From NCBI GenBank assembly GCA_035517655.1, contig DATIYJ010000066.1, positions 1-47,031 of the forward strand: a stretch of 47,031 nucleotides of DNA, read 5' to 3'. The notes beneath the pieces are model-generated. The model had not been told where the DNA came from and did not search any database. It was given only the letters and a program-made list of their open reading frames with translations. Positions within the stretch are counted from its first letter, which is position 1. Every line of letters starts with the position of its first letter. Below, piece by piece: positions 15,399 through 23,553 of this stretch. This DNA is from Nitrospiria bacterium (GTDB lineage: Bacteria > Nitrospirota > Nitrospiria > JACQBZ01). The position numbers were made by a program, and so were the translations under genes.

Positions 15399-16487
15399 TC
15401 AGGGTTCCTTGAGGGCCCGCTTGAGGCGGTCGGTCAGATAATCCTGAAGAAGGTTCCGCGCCTCCGGAAGCTCGAACCCGGCCGCGGCCGGATGCCCCCC
15501 GCCGCCGAAGCGTCCGGCCAAGCGGGCCAGATCGATTTCGCAGGTCGACGTCCGGCGAAGGCTGATCCGTTGATCCTCCAGATTGTACAGAAGAAGAATC
15601 GCCGCCGGCTCTCCCGGCTTTCCGTCGGGCGGCAGGCTTCGACGAAGGTTTTCGGCCACCTCGCTGGTGTAGCCTTTGCACACCGCGGCGACGATCTTCA
15701 CACCGTCTTCCGCCGACTTCTCCAGACGGGTCCGGTTCGCCAGGGCGATGCTGTCGGCCAATTCCCGGCTGGCCCGGCGGTAGGCTTCCTCCATGCGGGG
15801 CGAATAGCGGAGATCGGCGTCGGCATGGAGCAGTTCCCGGTAGGCCGACGTCCCTCCCAGAGCGGCCACCGTGAGCGCCAATTCCCGGGAACCCCGGCGC
15901 CGGTGCAGCCAGCGGTCGTTATCGTCCGCGAGGAGAACCCCCTCTTCGAACCGCTTCAAAGCGGCCGGCGCCTTCCCCAGGAGATCCTCGGCGGATCGCA
16001 TATAGTTGTACAGAAGCCGGGCCGCCGAAAATTCGCGGCTCGCGACCCAGCCGGTCAGGCCCAGGGACTTGATCTCTTGTTCATCCTTTTCGACGGCGAT
16101 CGAGTGGTGGTCGATCCAGAAAACCCTCCATCCGCGTCGGATGAGCTCCCGGAAGCGTTCCTCGGTCCTTCGGTCCTTCCAGGTGATGTCCGCGATCCAG
16201 AGGTCCCGCGGGTCCTTGGAATTCCGCGTCGCCTCTTCGATCACCCGGTCGACGTCGGAGGGATGCGTGAAGAGCGGCGTGGTCCGCGCCTCGCCGTAGA
16301 ACCGTCCCACGCAGACGGCGGACGCGATTCCGTCCAGACAAAACGGCCCGTGCGTGACGATGACGGCCGAGCGGGCCAAGCGATGATCGTCTCGCGGCGG
16401 ACCCGGCTTGGAAGGGAGGGTTCGCGGACCGGCCCGGCGGACCGGCCGAGCGGGCGCTTTCTTATGGGTCGCGGAGTGCCTCTTCAC
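15399..16487 (-). CDS. DHH/DHHA1-family phosphoesterase (oligoribonuclease-like, divergent)
   Basis: 362 residues from a GTG that overlaps the rbfA stop (GTGA). In this position, between rbfA and truB, many bacteria carry NrnA, which degrades nanoRNA and pAp. Here motif I is THGPFCLDGIASA instead of the NrnA-type HxNPDGDAxGS. Motif II is ADITW, motif III is the DHH triad in WIDHHS, and the C-terminal DHHA1 domain ends with GRFGGGGHPAAAGF. The metal ligands Asp and His therefore look retained, but the first motif and the basic 40-residue N-terminus differ from NrnA. Activity on short RNA is likely but not proven. A relative of archaeal-type DHH phosphohydrolases is the alternative. Confidence 0.75.
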   Translation of the reverse strand: MKRHSATHKKAPARPVRRAGPRTLPSKPGPPRDDHRLARSAVIVTHGPFCLDGIASAVCVGRFYGEARTTPLFTHPSDVDRVIEEATRNSKDPRDLWIADITWKDRRTEERFRELIRRGWRVFWIDHHSIAVEKDEQEIKSLGLTGWVASREFSAARLLYNYMRSAEDLLGKAPAALKRFEEGVLLADDNDRWLHRRRGSRELALTVAALGGTSAYRELLHADADLRYSPRMEEAYRRASRELADSIALANRTRLEKSAEDGVKIVAAVCKGYTSEVAENLRRSLPPDGKPGEPAAILLLYNLEDQRISLRRTSTCEIDLARLAGRFGGGGHPAAAGFELPEARNLLQDYLTDRLKRALKEP

Positions 16488-16831
16488 GGACGGGGCTCTT
16501 TCATTTCATCCATCAGCTTGAAAATCTTCGCGGCCTCTTCCGCCGTGTGGTCTTCATGAAAACTCAGCTCCGGCACGAACCGCAGCTTCATCCTCCGGCC
16601 CAACTCGCTCCGGATAAACGACCGGGCCTTCTCCAAACCCTGAAAGCTCCGGGCGGCCTCCGCTCCCAGGACGCTGATGAAGACCTTGGCGTTCCGCAAA
16701 TCGTCCGACACCGCCACCGATGTGACCGTGACGAATCCGATGCGGGGGTCCTTGACCTTCGTCATCAGGATATCGGCGATCTCCATCCGGATCTGATCCC
16801 CGACCCGCTCCGAGCGCTTATAGTCGGCCAT
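16484..16831 (-). CDS. rbfA: Ribosome-binding factor A
   Basis: 115 residues from MADYKRSERVGDQIRMEIADIL. A start 12 bases upstream (MIVA...) is equally possible. RbfA is a KH-fold factor needed for 16S 5'-end maturation and late 30S assembly, especially in the cold. Typical features are KDPRIGFVTVTSVAVSDDLRNAKVFISVLG and RFVPELSFHEDHT. It lies between ylxP and the DHH gene in the conserved nusA-infB-rbfA-truB order, and its stop overlaps the next gene's GTG. Confidence 0.95.
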   Translation of the reverse strand: MADYKRSERVGDQIRMEIADILMTKVKDPRIGFVTVTSVAVSDDLRNAKVFISVLGAEAARSFQGLEKARSFIRSELGRRMKLRFVPELSFHEDHTAEEAAKIFKLMDEMKEPRP

Positions 16832-16855
16832 GGCGACGATCATCCCGTCTTCTTT

Positions 16856-17137
16856 TCAGATCAACTCCAAGCGGTAATCGATGAGTTCCACCCGAGGCGT
16901 CCCGCGGACCGCGCCGATCACCTTGTCCAACACGGAGTTGACGTGGTCCTTTTGATTGCCCACGCACGCCACCCCGATCACCGTCTTCTGCCAGAGATCC
17001 TGGTCGTCGACCTCCGCAACCGAGACATTGAACCGCTGCTTGAGGCGGTCCTTGAGGCTTTTGAGAACCTGTCGTTTGTCTTTGAGCGAGTCGTTGTCCG
17101 GAAGAAACAATTCGATGGTGCAGACCCCGATAATCAT
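16856..17137 (-). CDS. YlxP-like DUF503 protein
   Basis: 93 residues, MIIGVCTIELFLPDNDSLKDKRQVLKSLKDRLKQRFNVSVAEVDDQDLWQ and onward. This is the DUF503 family (B. subtilis YlxP/YlxQ region), a small ferredoxin-like fold routinely encoded between infB and rbfA. It is suspected to help ribosome maturation, although the role is unproven. Length and motifs are normal. It is separated from infB by the palindromic element at 17159-17284, unlike the tight spacing of the genes after it. Confidence 0.88.
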   Translation of the reverse strand: MIIGVCTIELFLPDNDSLKDKRQVLKSLKDRLKQRFNVSVAEVDDQDLWQKTVIGVACVGNQKDHVNSVLDKVIGAVRGTPRVELIDYRLELI

Positions 17138-17158
17138 GACGTGTACATGACAAAGTTA

Positions 17159-17284
17159 GCAGGTTGCTCAAAAAGCTCCGGATGCAAGACCGCAGGGTTC
17201 AAGAAGCCCGGAGCGTACGAAGTCGGCACGTGATGACTACGAGGACCCGAGAACGCAGCAGACGGACTTTTTCAGCGACCTGTC
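17159..17284. mobile_element. MITE-like element with ~17-bp inverted ends
   Basis: The left end GCAGGTTGCTCAAAAAG (17159-17175) is inversely repeated at the right end CTTTTTCAGCGACCTGT (17267-17283), with about three mismatches. The interior of about 90 bp holds no frame or gene. The right end overlaps the last codon of infB. It is too small to encode a transposase, so it would be a passive element or a large intercistronic hairpin inside the infB-ylxP message. Confidence 0.6.
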
Positions 17285-19865
17285 AGAGTTTGGCGGCGAT
17301 TTTGTCGACCACAAAAGCTTCGATCACGTCTCCCACCTTGATGTCGTTATAATTCTCGATGCCGATGCCGCATTCGTACCCGGCCTGAACCTCCCGCACA
17401 TCGTCCTTAAACCGTTTCAAGGAGGAGAGCTTCCCCGTATAAACCACCACGCTGTCGCGGAGAAGTCGGACCCCCGACCCCGCGCGCGCGATGGTTCCTT
17501 CGGTGACGTAGGCGCCGGCGATCGTCCCCACTTTGGAGATGCTGAAGACCTGCCGCACCTCGCACCGACCCGTCACCCGCTCCTTGAGGGTGGGCTCCAA
17601 CAGGCCTTCCATCGCCGCCCGGATATCGCCGATCGCGTTGTAAATGATGTCGTAGGTCCGTACGTCCACCTTCTCGCGCTCCGCCAGGGCGGCCGCCTTG
17701 GACTCCGGCCGTATATTGAACCCGATGACGATGGCGTTCGACGCGCTGGCCAGGAGGACGTCGGTCTCGGTGATTCCCCCCACGCCGCTGTGGATCACAT
17801 TCAGCTTCACCGCGGGCGTGCTCAATTTGTTCAGGGACTCGATCAAGGCCTCGGCCGACCCCTGCACGTCCGTCTTGAGGATCAGGTTCAGTTCCTTCAC
17901 CGTGCCTTCTTTGATCTGGTTGTAGAGATCTTCAAGCGTGACGCGGTGCTGCTGCGCCAGCCGGGCCGTCCGCTCTTTCTGCAGACGGTCGGCGGCGATC
18001 TCGCGCGCGACCCGTTCTTCCCGGACCGCGGTGAACGAATCGCCGGCCTGCGGAACGCCCGGCAGGCCGATCACCTCGACCGGGTACGACGGGCCCGCCG
18101 ACTCGACCTTCTTCCCTTCATCGTCGATCAACGCGCGAACGCGTCCGTAAAAGCTCCCGGTGACAAAGGCGTCCCCCAGATTCAGGGTGCCCGACTGCAC
18201 CAGCACCGTGGCCACCGGTCCGCGGCCTTTGTCCATCTTGGCCTCGATGACGATCCCTTTGGCCAATCGGGCCGGATCGGCCTTCAGCTCCAGGACATCC
18301 GCCTGGAGCAGGATCATCTCAAGCAGGTGATCCAGATTCAGCCGTTTTTTCGCCGATACTTCCACAAAGATGGACTGGCCGCCCCAGGCCTCCGACAAAA
18401 GGTTGTGCTCGGCCAGCGCGTTTTTCACGCGGTCCGGGTTCGCCTCGGGCTTGTCGATCTTATTGATGGCCACGATAATGGGCACGTTCGCCGCGCGGGC
18501 GTGGTGAATCGCCTCGATGGTCTGGGGCATGACGCCGTCGTCTGCCGCCACGACCAGGACCACGATGTCCGTCACCTTGGCCCCGCGCGCCCGCATGGCG
18601 GTGAAGGCCTCGTGGCCCGGCGTATCCAGAAAAACGATGGTCCGGTCCCCGACCTTGACGGTGTAGGCGCCGATGTGCTGCGTGATCCCCCCGGCTTCAC
18701 CGGCCGCGACCTTGGTGGAACGAATCGCGTCCAGAAGCGAGGTCTTCCCGTGGTCGACATGACCCATGATCGTCACCACCGGAGGACGGGTGCGAAGATC
18801 GCCCCCTCCCGGGGTTTCTTCCCCCGACAGCATATCCTCTTCCGTCGGCCCGTGGACGATCTCGGCCTTCAGGCCGTAATTTTCGGCGATCAGAACGCCG
18901 GCGGCCAGATCCATCGGCTGGTTGATCGTCGCCATGGTTCCCATCTCGACGAGTTTCCGGATCACCTCCGTCGACTTCTGGCCGATCAATTCGGCGTAAT
19001 CCTTCACCGTAAGCCCCTCGGAGAGTTTGATGATCTTTTTGCGCGGCTTGGTGATCTCAACGACGCCGGCCGGCGCTGCCGTTCTTTTATGCCGGTCTTC
19101 GCGATGCGTCGCCGGACGGATGTCCCGCCAGCTGCTCAATTCGTACTGATACTCTTCCAAGGGATTCTCCTTGCTCTTTTTTGTTTTCCGGACTTTTTTG
19201 CCGCGCTGCTTCAGCCGATCGGACAGCTCCTGCTTGGCCAACTCGAATAGATCGGTTTTGAGGAGTTTGTTCTTGACGGGGGCCGCCGCCGTGGAAAGCG
19301 CCGCGCCCGCCGGTTTTTCAGGAACCGCGGCAGGGGCTCCCGTGGAGGCGGGGACAGGAACGGCTTCCGACACGGACGCGGCATGGACCGCAGGCTCGGC
19401 CGGCCGGAGAACCTCGGCGGTCGATGATCCGGACAGGGTCTGCGTCTCCGAAGCAGGCGACGACGCCGTCGGAGCGGAAACGACCACGGCGGGCTCCGGC
19501 TCCGCTTTTTTCTTGATGAGAATCCGCGTCTTTTTTTCCGGCTCGGGCGGCGGGATCGGCTCCGCCTTTTTGAGTTTGACCGTTCTGGCGGCGGGTTTCG
19601 CCGCTTTTTGAAGCGGAACGGCCTTTTTGTCCGCCTTATCGACCGTCTTGGCCTTCTGGAGCTTCGTTTTGACCGGGGCCTCGGCCGCCTTTTTGGCGGT
19701 CTTGGCCGCCGGCGCGGCCTTTTTGTATTTTTCAATAATCTGCTTCACGGCGGACTCTTCGACCGTCGAGGAGGGGCTCGAGGCCCGGCTTCCGAGAGTT
19801 TTCAGTTCGGACAAAAGTTCCTTGGCCGGGATTTTTATTCTTTTTGCGAGATCCGATACATTCAT
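17283..19865 (-). CDS. infB: Translation initiation factor IF-2
   Basis: 860 residues. IF2 is the GTPase that brings fMet-tRNA to the 30S subunit and promotes subunit joining. The N-terminal domain begins [20 protein letters not shown]. Residues 50-250 are a low-complexity Lys/Ala/Pro-rich linker. The conserved N2/G region follows: G1 [16 protein letters not shown], switch [26 protein letters not shown], and then domains II-IV ending [31 protein letters not shown]. Start and stop are unambiguous. It lies 82 bases after nusA. A 14-bp motif shared with the nusA leader lies just upstream (19882-19895). Confidence 0.98.
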   Translation of the reverse strand: MNVSDLAKRIKIPAKELLSELKTLGSRASSPSSTVEESAVKQIIEKYKKAAPAAKTAKKAAEAPVKTKLQKAKTVDKADKKAVPLQKAAKPAARTVKLKKAEPIPPPEPEKKTRILIKKKAEPEPAVVVSAPTASSPASETQTLSGSSTAEVLRPAEPAVHAASVSEAVPVPASTGAPAAVPEKPAGAALSTAAAPVKNKLLKTDLFELAKQELSDRLKQRGKKVRKTKKSKENPLEEYQYELSSWRDIRPATHREDRHKRTAAPAGVVEITKPRKKIIKLSEGLTVKDYAELIGQKSTEVIRKLVEMGTMATINQPMDLAAGVLIAENYGLKAEIVHGPTEEDMLSGEETPGGGDLRTRPPVVTIMGHVDHGKTSLLDAIRSTKVAAGEAGGITQHIGAYTVKVGDRTIVFLDTPGHEAFTAMRARGAKVTDIVVLVVAADDGVMPQTIEAIHHARAANVPIIVAINKIDKPEANPDRVKNALAEHNLLSEAWGGQSIFVEVSAKKRLNLDHLLEMILLQADVLELKADPARLAKGIVIEAKMDKGRGPVATVLVQSGTLNLGDAFVTGSFYGRVRALIDDEGKKVESAGPSYPVEVIGLPGVPQAGDSFTAVREERVAREIAADRLQKERTARLAQQHRVTLEDLYNQIKEGTVKELNLILKTDVQGSAEALIESLNKLSTPAVKLNVIHSGVGGITETDVLLASASNAIVIGFNIRPESKAAALAEREKVDVRTYDIIYNAIGDIRAAMEGLLEPTLKERVTGRCEVRQVFSISKVGTIAGAYVTEGTIARAGSGVRLLRDSVVVYTGKLSSLKRFKDDVREVQAGYECGIGIENYNDIKVGDVIEAFVVDKIAAKL

Positions 19866-19881
19866 AATTTTCTTATTTTAG

Positions 19882-19895
19882 GGGCTTGCGTCGCC
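19882..19895. repeat. 14-bp motif upstream of infB, also upstream of nusA
   Basis: GGGCTTGCGTCGCC at 19882-19895 recurs at 21434-21447. On the minus strand (GGCGACGCAAGCCC) it lies 16 bases before the infB ATG and 22 bases before the nusA ATG. It shares GCGTCGCC with the repeat inside udg. Confidence 0.5.
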
Positions 19896-19947
19896 GCATG
19901 GCCTGGGCGGGTCCCTGCGGCGAAATTAAAAAAGCGGCCCGATCGGG

Positions 19948-21411
19948 TTATTCGGACGGCTTCTCGGCCTCCTCCGAGGATCGGTCCGACTCGTCCGTTG
20001 ACGGAAGCGACTCGGTTTTCTTCCCCTGACCATCGAGACGTCCTTGCGCCGCCGACAGAATCCGTTCGGCCGTCTTCTCGCCGATCTTCGGCACCTCCAT
20101 CAATTGTTCCTTGGTCGCCGCGGCAATCTTTTCGATCGAATCAAACCCGCCCGCCGTCAAGGCCTCCAGCAATTTTTTCCCGATGCCGGGGAGATCGATC
20201 AGACGTTCCTCTTCCTTACTCCCCGCCTCGGAGCCCTCCGCGGGCGGACCGGCGGCCGTATCGGCCGCGGCCCATTCGGCGTCCCGAGCTTTTTGCTTGG
20301 CCTCGGCCTCGGCCTGGGCCCGGTGCTCTTGGGCGATCGCCTGCTCAATCTCCTCGGCGCGCTCCTGCGCCCGTTCCTTTTCATACTCGCTCTCGCCCAT
20401 AATGTCAATCTTCCACCCGGTCAGCTTGGCCGCCAGACGGACATTCTGGCCGTTCTTCCCGATCGCCAGGGACAGCTGGTGATCCGAGACCACGACGAGC
20501 GCGGTCTTCTTTTCGTCGTCGATCCCGACCTTTTCCACGGCCGCCGGGTTCAGCGCCTCGCCGATGAAAACGCGCGGGTCCGCGTTCCACGCGATGATGT
20601 CGATCTTCTCGCCTCGGAGCTCGCGCACCACGGCCTGAACGCGGGAGCCTTTGACCCCCACGCAGGCGCCCACCGGATCGACGGCCTGATCCTTGGAGTG
20701 GACCGCGATCTTGGTCCGGTCCCCGGGCTCGCGCACGATGCCCTTGATCTCGACGATCTTCTCGGCCACCTCGGGCACTTCAAGCTTGAACAGTTCGGAC
20801 ACGAAATTCGGATGGGTCCGGGACAGGATGATCTGCGGCCCTTTGGCCGATTTCTTGACCTCCAACAGCAGCGCCCGGATCCTGTCGCCGCGACGGTAGT
20901 TCTCGCGGGGGGCCTGCTCCGAAACGGGGAGGAGCGCCTCGGTCTTGCCCACCTCGACGATGTAATTCCGGCGCTCGTGCCCCAGGACGATGCCGTTGAC
21001 CATTTCTCCCTGGCGGCCGGCGTATTCCTTGTAAACCGCCTCCCACTCCGCTTCGCGGACCCGCTGGAAAATGATCTGCTTGGCCGTCTGGGCGGCGATC
21101 CGCCCGAAGTCACCCGTCTCCAGCATCAGGCCGATCTCATCGCCCAATTCGGCGCCGGCGTCCACGCTCTTGGCCTCTTCCAACGAGACCTCCGCTTTGG
21201 GATTGGCGACGCTTTCGACGACTTTCCGGAGCGAGACCACCTCGATTTCTCCCGTCTGGCGGTCAAGCCGGACCTGGACATTTTCGTTGGCGCCGTATTT
21301 TTTCTTGGCGGCGGTCTGGACCGCCATCTCGACGGCGCTGGCGATCTTCTGACTATCGATTCCCTTTTCCCGGCCGATCTGTTCGATCACGGCCAATAAT
21401 TCACGATTCAT
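19948..21411 (-). CDS. nusA: Transcription termination/antitermination factor NusA
   Basis: 487 residues. The N-terminal RNA-polymerase-binding domain is about 1-125, followed by S1 (EMVNGIVLGHERRNYIVEVGKTEALLP) and two KH domains (VDPVGACVGVKGSRVQAVVRELRGEKIDIIAW and LAIGKNGQNVRLAAKLTGWKIDI). An acidic, coiled linker follows (ERAEEIEQAIAQEHRAQ). The C-terminus carries a helix-hairpin-helix unit (DLPGIGKKLLEALTAGGFDSIEKIAAATKEQLMEVPKIGEKTAERIL) in place of the E. coli acidic repeats. It is second gene of the rimP operon. In E. coli NusA controls its own operon, which fits the attenuator upstream of rimP. Confidence 0.97.
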   Translation of the reverse strand: MNRELLAVIEQIGREKGIDSQKIASAVEMAVQTAAKKKYGANENVQVRLDRQTGEIEVVSLRKVVESVANPKAEVSLEEAKSVDAGAELGDEIGLMLETGDFGRIAAQTAKQIIFQRVREAEWEAVYKEYAGRQGEMVNGIVLGHERRNYIVEVGKTEALLPVSEQAPRENYRRGDRIRALLLEVKKSAKGPQIILSRTHPNFVSELFKLEVPEVAEKIVEIKGIVREPGDRTKIAVHSKDQAVDPVGACVGVKGSRVQAVVRELRGEKIDIIAWNADPRVFIGEALNPAAVEKVGIDDEKKTALVVVSDHQLSLAIGKNGQNVRLAAKLTGWKIDIMGESEYEKERAQERAEEIEQAIAQEHRAQAEAEAKQKARDAEWAAADTAAGPPAEGSEAGSKEEERLIDLPGIGKKLLEALTAGGFDSIEKIAAATKEQLMEVPKIGEKTAERILSAAQGRLDGQGKKTESLPSTDESDRSSEEAEKPSE

Positions 21412-21433
21412 GAAAACCTTCTTTCTTGTGATA

Positions 21434-21447
21434 GGGCTTGCGTCGCC
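21434..21447. repeat. 14-bp motif upstream of nusA (partner of 19882-19895)
   Basis: An exact second copy of GGGCTTGCGTCGCC, in the 107-bp gap between rimP and nusA. Nothing else was recognised in that gap. Confidence 0.5.
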
Positions 21448-21518
21448 CCCTCTCGCTCGCCTTGCTCGCTGTAACGGACAAGCCGAGCCTGGCGTTCTAT
21501 GCTGCTAATTTATACTTT

Positions 21519-21989
21519 CTACCATTCCACTTCAAGCCGGGCCTGCGCGATATCCGCCAGGGCGATCTGCACCGCTTCCCGGTCTTCGGGCTGAAGCTCG
21601 ACGCGATCCCCCTCAAGACCCCGCAATCGGCCGACGACGACCCACGCTCCGTCCAGGGGACGGACCAGCTTCAATCGGGCCAATTTTCCCGCGAATCGCC
21701 GGTAGTCCTCGGCCTTCCGCAAGGGGCGGTCCAATCCCGGAGAGGATACCTCCAGGAGATATGCGTTCGGAATGGGATCGACGGCATCCAGCGCGTGGCC
21801 GACATAACGGCTCGCCTGCTCGCAATCGTCGACATTCACCCCGCCGTCCTTGTCGATGAAGATTCGGAGATGGCCCCGCCTCCCTTGACCGGACAGTTCC
21901 AGATCGACCAGTTCCAGACCCATGGAACTCAGAATGGGACCGACAAGCTCCCGGATCCGTTCGATGATCGTTTGAGTATCCCGGACCAT
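21519..21989 (-). CDS. rimP: Ribosome maturation factor RimP
   Basis: 156 residues from ATG 21989 (MVRDTQTIIERIRELVGPIL). RimP assists 30S maturation around protein S12. Family motifs are GLELVDLELSGQGRRGHLRIFIDKDGGVNVDDCEQASR and YLLEVSSPGLDRPLRKAEDYRRFAGKLARL. An upstream GTG at 22040 is in frame but lies within the terminator-like hairpin and would add 17 atypical residues, so I reject it. It is first gene of the rimP-nusA-infB transcript. Confidence 0.93.
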   Translation of the reverse strand: MVRDTQTIIERIRELVGPILSSMGLELVDLELSGQGRRGHLRIFIDKDGGVNVDDCEQASRYVGHALDAVDPIPNAYLLEVSSPGLDRPLRKAEDYRRFAGKLARLKLVRPLDGAWVVVGRLRGLEGDRVELQPEDREAVQIALADIAQARLEVEW

Positions 21990-22018
21990 TCCAAGACCAT
22001 TCCAAACCGCGTCAAATG

Positions 22019-22047
22019 AAAAAAGTGGGCGGAACCGCACCCACTTT
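22019..22047 (-). terminator. Terminator-like attenuator in the rimP leader
   Basis: On the minus strand AAAGTGGG, about ten bases, CCCACTTT, then a run of six T in all: an intrinsic terminator shape. It lies between the rimP promoter (22059-22087) and the rimP ATG, starting only a few bases after the expected transcription start. It can therefore act only as an attenuator of this operon, not as the end of another gene. Confidence 0.65.
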
Positions 22048-22058
22048 GAACATCCAGT

Positions 22059-22087
22059 TTTATATCACAGCGTTAAATAAAATGCAA
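22059..22087 (-). promoter_or_regulatory. Probable promoter of the rimP-nusA-infB operon
   Basis: On the minus strand TTGCAT (22087-22082), a 17-bp spacer and TATAAA (22064-22059), in an AT-rich patch. The predicted start is near 22052. Confidence 0.6.
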
Positions 22088-22289
22088 GAATAATTTAATC
22101 AACCCGTGCCATGGAGACGGACAGAGGGGGGTCGGGCTTGGGGAGGAGCAGGGGTGCATCAAACCCAGGCGCATGAACCGGAACCGGGCGTCGGCCGCGG
22201 CCCAACACAGGGTCAATTCTCCGCAGGGCCTTGTCGGAAAACTGAGCGGCCGAGCCCGCGGTCCGGTTCAATACAAAAGCTCAGCAAAA

Positions 22290-22508
22290 ACCACAAAAGC
22301 CTCCCCCCGAGCCTCGGCTCGGAAGAAGGCTTATCATTATAATCGGTAACCCGATTTCCAGGGAGGGCGCATGGGCTTAATCCTCTATAGAGAAGCCTGA
22401 GGCACTGCCTTAATACGACTCACAGGTGGCCCTGGTTCTCCCGTGAGGGGGTGCCTGGCCTCTAAGAAGTCTCTTTTTCAGGTTCCGGTGAAAATTTCAA
22501 AAATGGCG
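22290..22508 (-). ncRNA. Candidate small RNA gene (unidentified)
   Basis: A stretch of about 215 bases has no conserved open frame but is bracketed by a promoter and a terminator on the same strand. The promoter (minus strand) is TTGACT at 22543-22538 with TATACT at 22518-22513, spacing 19. The terminator is the 15-base-arm hairpin at 22297-22332 followed by TTTTG and TTTTT. The interior shows pairing potential, e.g. GAGGCAC with GTGCCTC and CTCAC with GTGAG, as expected of a structured RNA. Size suits 6S RNA, but I could not match its conserved features, nor those of SRP RNA, RNase P RNA or tmRNA. A plus-strand TATAAT at 22338-22343 lacks a good -35. Confidence 0.45.
22297..22332 (-). terminator. 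Intrinsic terminator of the candidate small RNA
   Basis: Minus-strand arms AAGCCTTCTTCCGAG and CTCGGGGGGAGGCTT pair at 12 of 15 positions around the loop CCGAGG. They are followed by TTTGTGGTTTTT. No protein gene on this strand ends here. Confidence 0.6.
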
Positions 22509-22512
22509 GCTC

Positions 22513-22543
22513 AGTATAAACATATTTTTAGACAAAAAGTCAA
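22513..22543 (-). promoter_or_regulatory. Probable promoter of the candidate small RNA
   Basis: TTGACT and TATACT on the minus strand with 19 bp between them (or TTATAC with 18), in an AT-rich island that contrasts with the GC-rich surroundings. Confidence 0.45.
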
Positions 22544-22671
22544 CTACACAAAAGGATGTTTTCTCTCCGGTTAATCTCAATATATAGTGGATCGGCGGGC
22601 ATGACCGCAACAGGAATCCTGCAACGCCTCCACACGGCCGCAAAGAAGATGTGGAAGCGAATCCGTTTTTT

Positions 22672-23514
22672 CTAAGGACGGGTGGATTGAAGAAACTGCC
22701 GATAGAGCCGGCGGGTCGTCCGGCCGGGCCGCCCGTCGCCGATGGTTTTCCCGTCCACCTTGACCACCCCCAAAATCTCGGTGGTGGTGCCGGTGAGAAA
22801 GACCTCCTCCGCGCCGAGGAGATCTTCCACCGTGATCCCTTTTTCGATAACAGGGTCGCGGGCCCCGCGGGCCAGGCCGATCGCCACGTCCCGCGTAATG
22901 CCGGGTAAAATGAACGGTCCGTTCGGCGGGGTGACGATCCGGCCACCGATCACGGCGAAGACGTTGGAGCCGGCGCCTTCCAGGACCAGCCCGTCCCGCA
23001 CAAAAAGCGCCTCGAACGCGCCGGCCGACCGGGCCTTCTGCCGGGCCATGATGTTGGGAAGGAGATTGATCGATTTGATGTCGCAACGGCCCCACCGCAA
23101 GTCCGGCACCGTGACGACGGCGGCCCCCTTTTCATGAAGCTGGGCCGACAGCGGAGCCAGTTTCCGGACCGTGATGATCACGCTGGGCCGGTTTTTTTTT
23201 GGAAAGGAATGGTCCCGGGGCGCGGCCCCCCGCGTGATCTGGATATAAAGCTTTGCATCCGGATAACCGCTCCGGACATGGGCCTTTTCCAGAATCGCCT
23301 TCCAACGGGATTTTGAATAGACGATCGACAGTCCGAGCGCCTCGGCGCTCTGATCGAGTCGCCGGAGGTGATCCTCGATATGAAAGATCCGGCCCCCGTA
23401 GGTCCGGATCAGCTCGTAGATGCCGTCGCCGAACTGGAAGCCGCGGTCCTCCACCGAGACGCGGGCTTTCGCCAGGGGCATGAATCGTCCGTTCACAAAC
23501 GCAATATTGGGCAC
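22672..23514 (-). CDS. dat: D-amino acid aminotransferase (class IV)
   Basis: 280 residues of the PLP fold-type IV family. The motif CDIKSINLLPNIMARQKA contains the PLP-binding Lys and is typical of D-alanine aminotransferase rather than branched-chain or 4-amino-4-deoxychorismate enzymes. VSVEDRGFQFGDGIYELIRTYGGR and EGAGSNVFAV, and the later TGTTTEILGVVKVDGKTIGDGRPG, complete the fold. Likely role: interconversion of D-alanine and D-glutamate for peptidoglycan. A GGAGG site precedes the ATG, and an AT-rich perfect palindrome (23525-23540) lies just upstream. Confidence 0.88.
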   Translation of the reverse strand: MPNIAFVNGRFMPLAKARVSVEDRGFQFGDGIYELIRTYGGRIFHIEDHLRRLDQSAEALGLSIVYSKSRWKAILEKAHVRSGYPDAKLYIQITRGAAPRDHSFPKKNRPSVIITVRKLAPLSAQLHEKGAAVVTVPDLRWGRCDIKSINLLPNIMARQKARSAGAFEALFVRDGLVLEGAGSNVFAVIGGRIVTPPNGPFILPGITRDVAIGLARGARDPVIEKGITVEDLLGAEEVFLTGTTTEILGVVKVDGKTIGDGRPGRTTRRLYRQFLQSTRP

Positions 23515-23523
23515 CGATCCTCC

Positions 23524-23547
23524 AATCTCAAATTTGAGATTTCAAAT
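23524..23547. repeat. AT-rich palindrome just upstream of dat
   Basis: ATCTCAAATTTGAGAT (23525-23540) is a perfect 16-bp palindrome extended by TTCAAAT. It is the sister of the element before pnp (13964-13990). Confidence 0.6.
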
Positions 23548-23553
23548 CCCGCA

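Noticed and set aside
17790-19250. A 486-residue plus-strand frame opposite infB, and a 451-residue one opposite nusA
   Set aside because: Both are antisense shadows without motifs or ribosome sites.
21990-22040. A longer rimP start (GTG at 22040)
   Set aside because: It lies inside the terminator-like hairpin and adds residues that do not fit the family.
22290-22508. Calling the candidate small RNA 6S RNA, SRP RNA, RNase P RNA or tmRNA
   Set aside because: I could not find the conserved cores of these RNAs; only promoter, terminator and pairing potential support it, so it is left unidentified.
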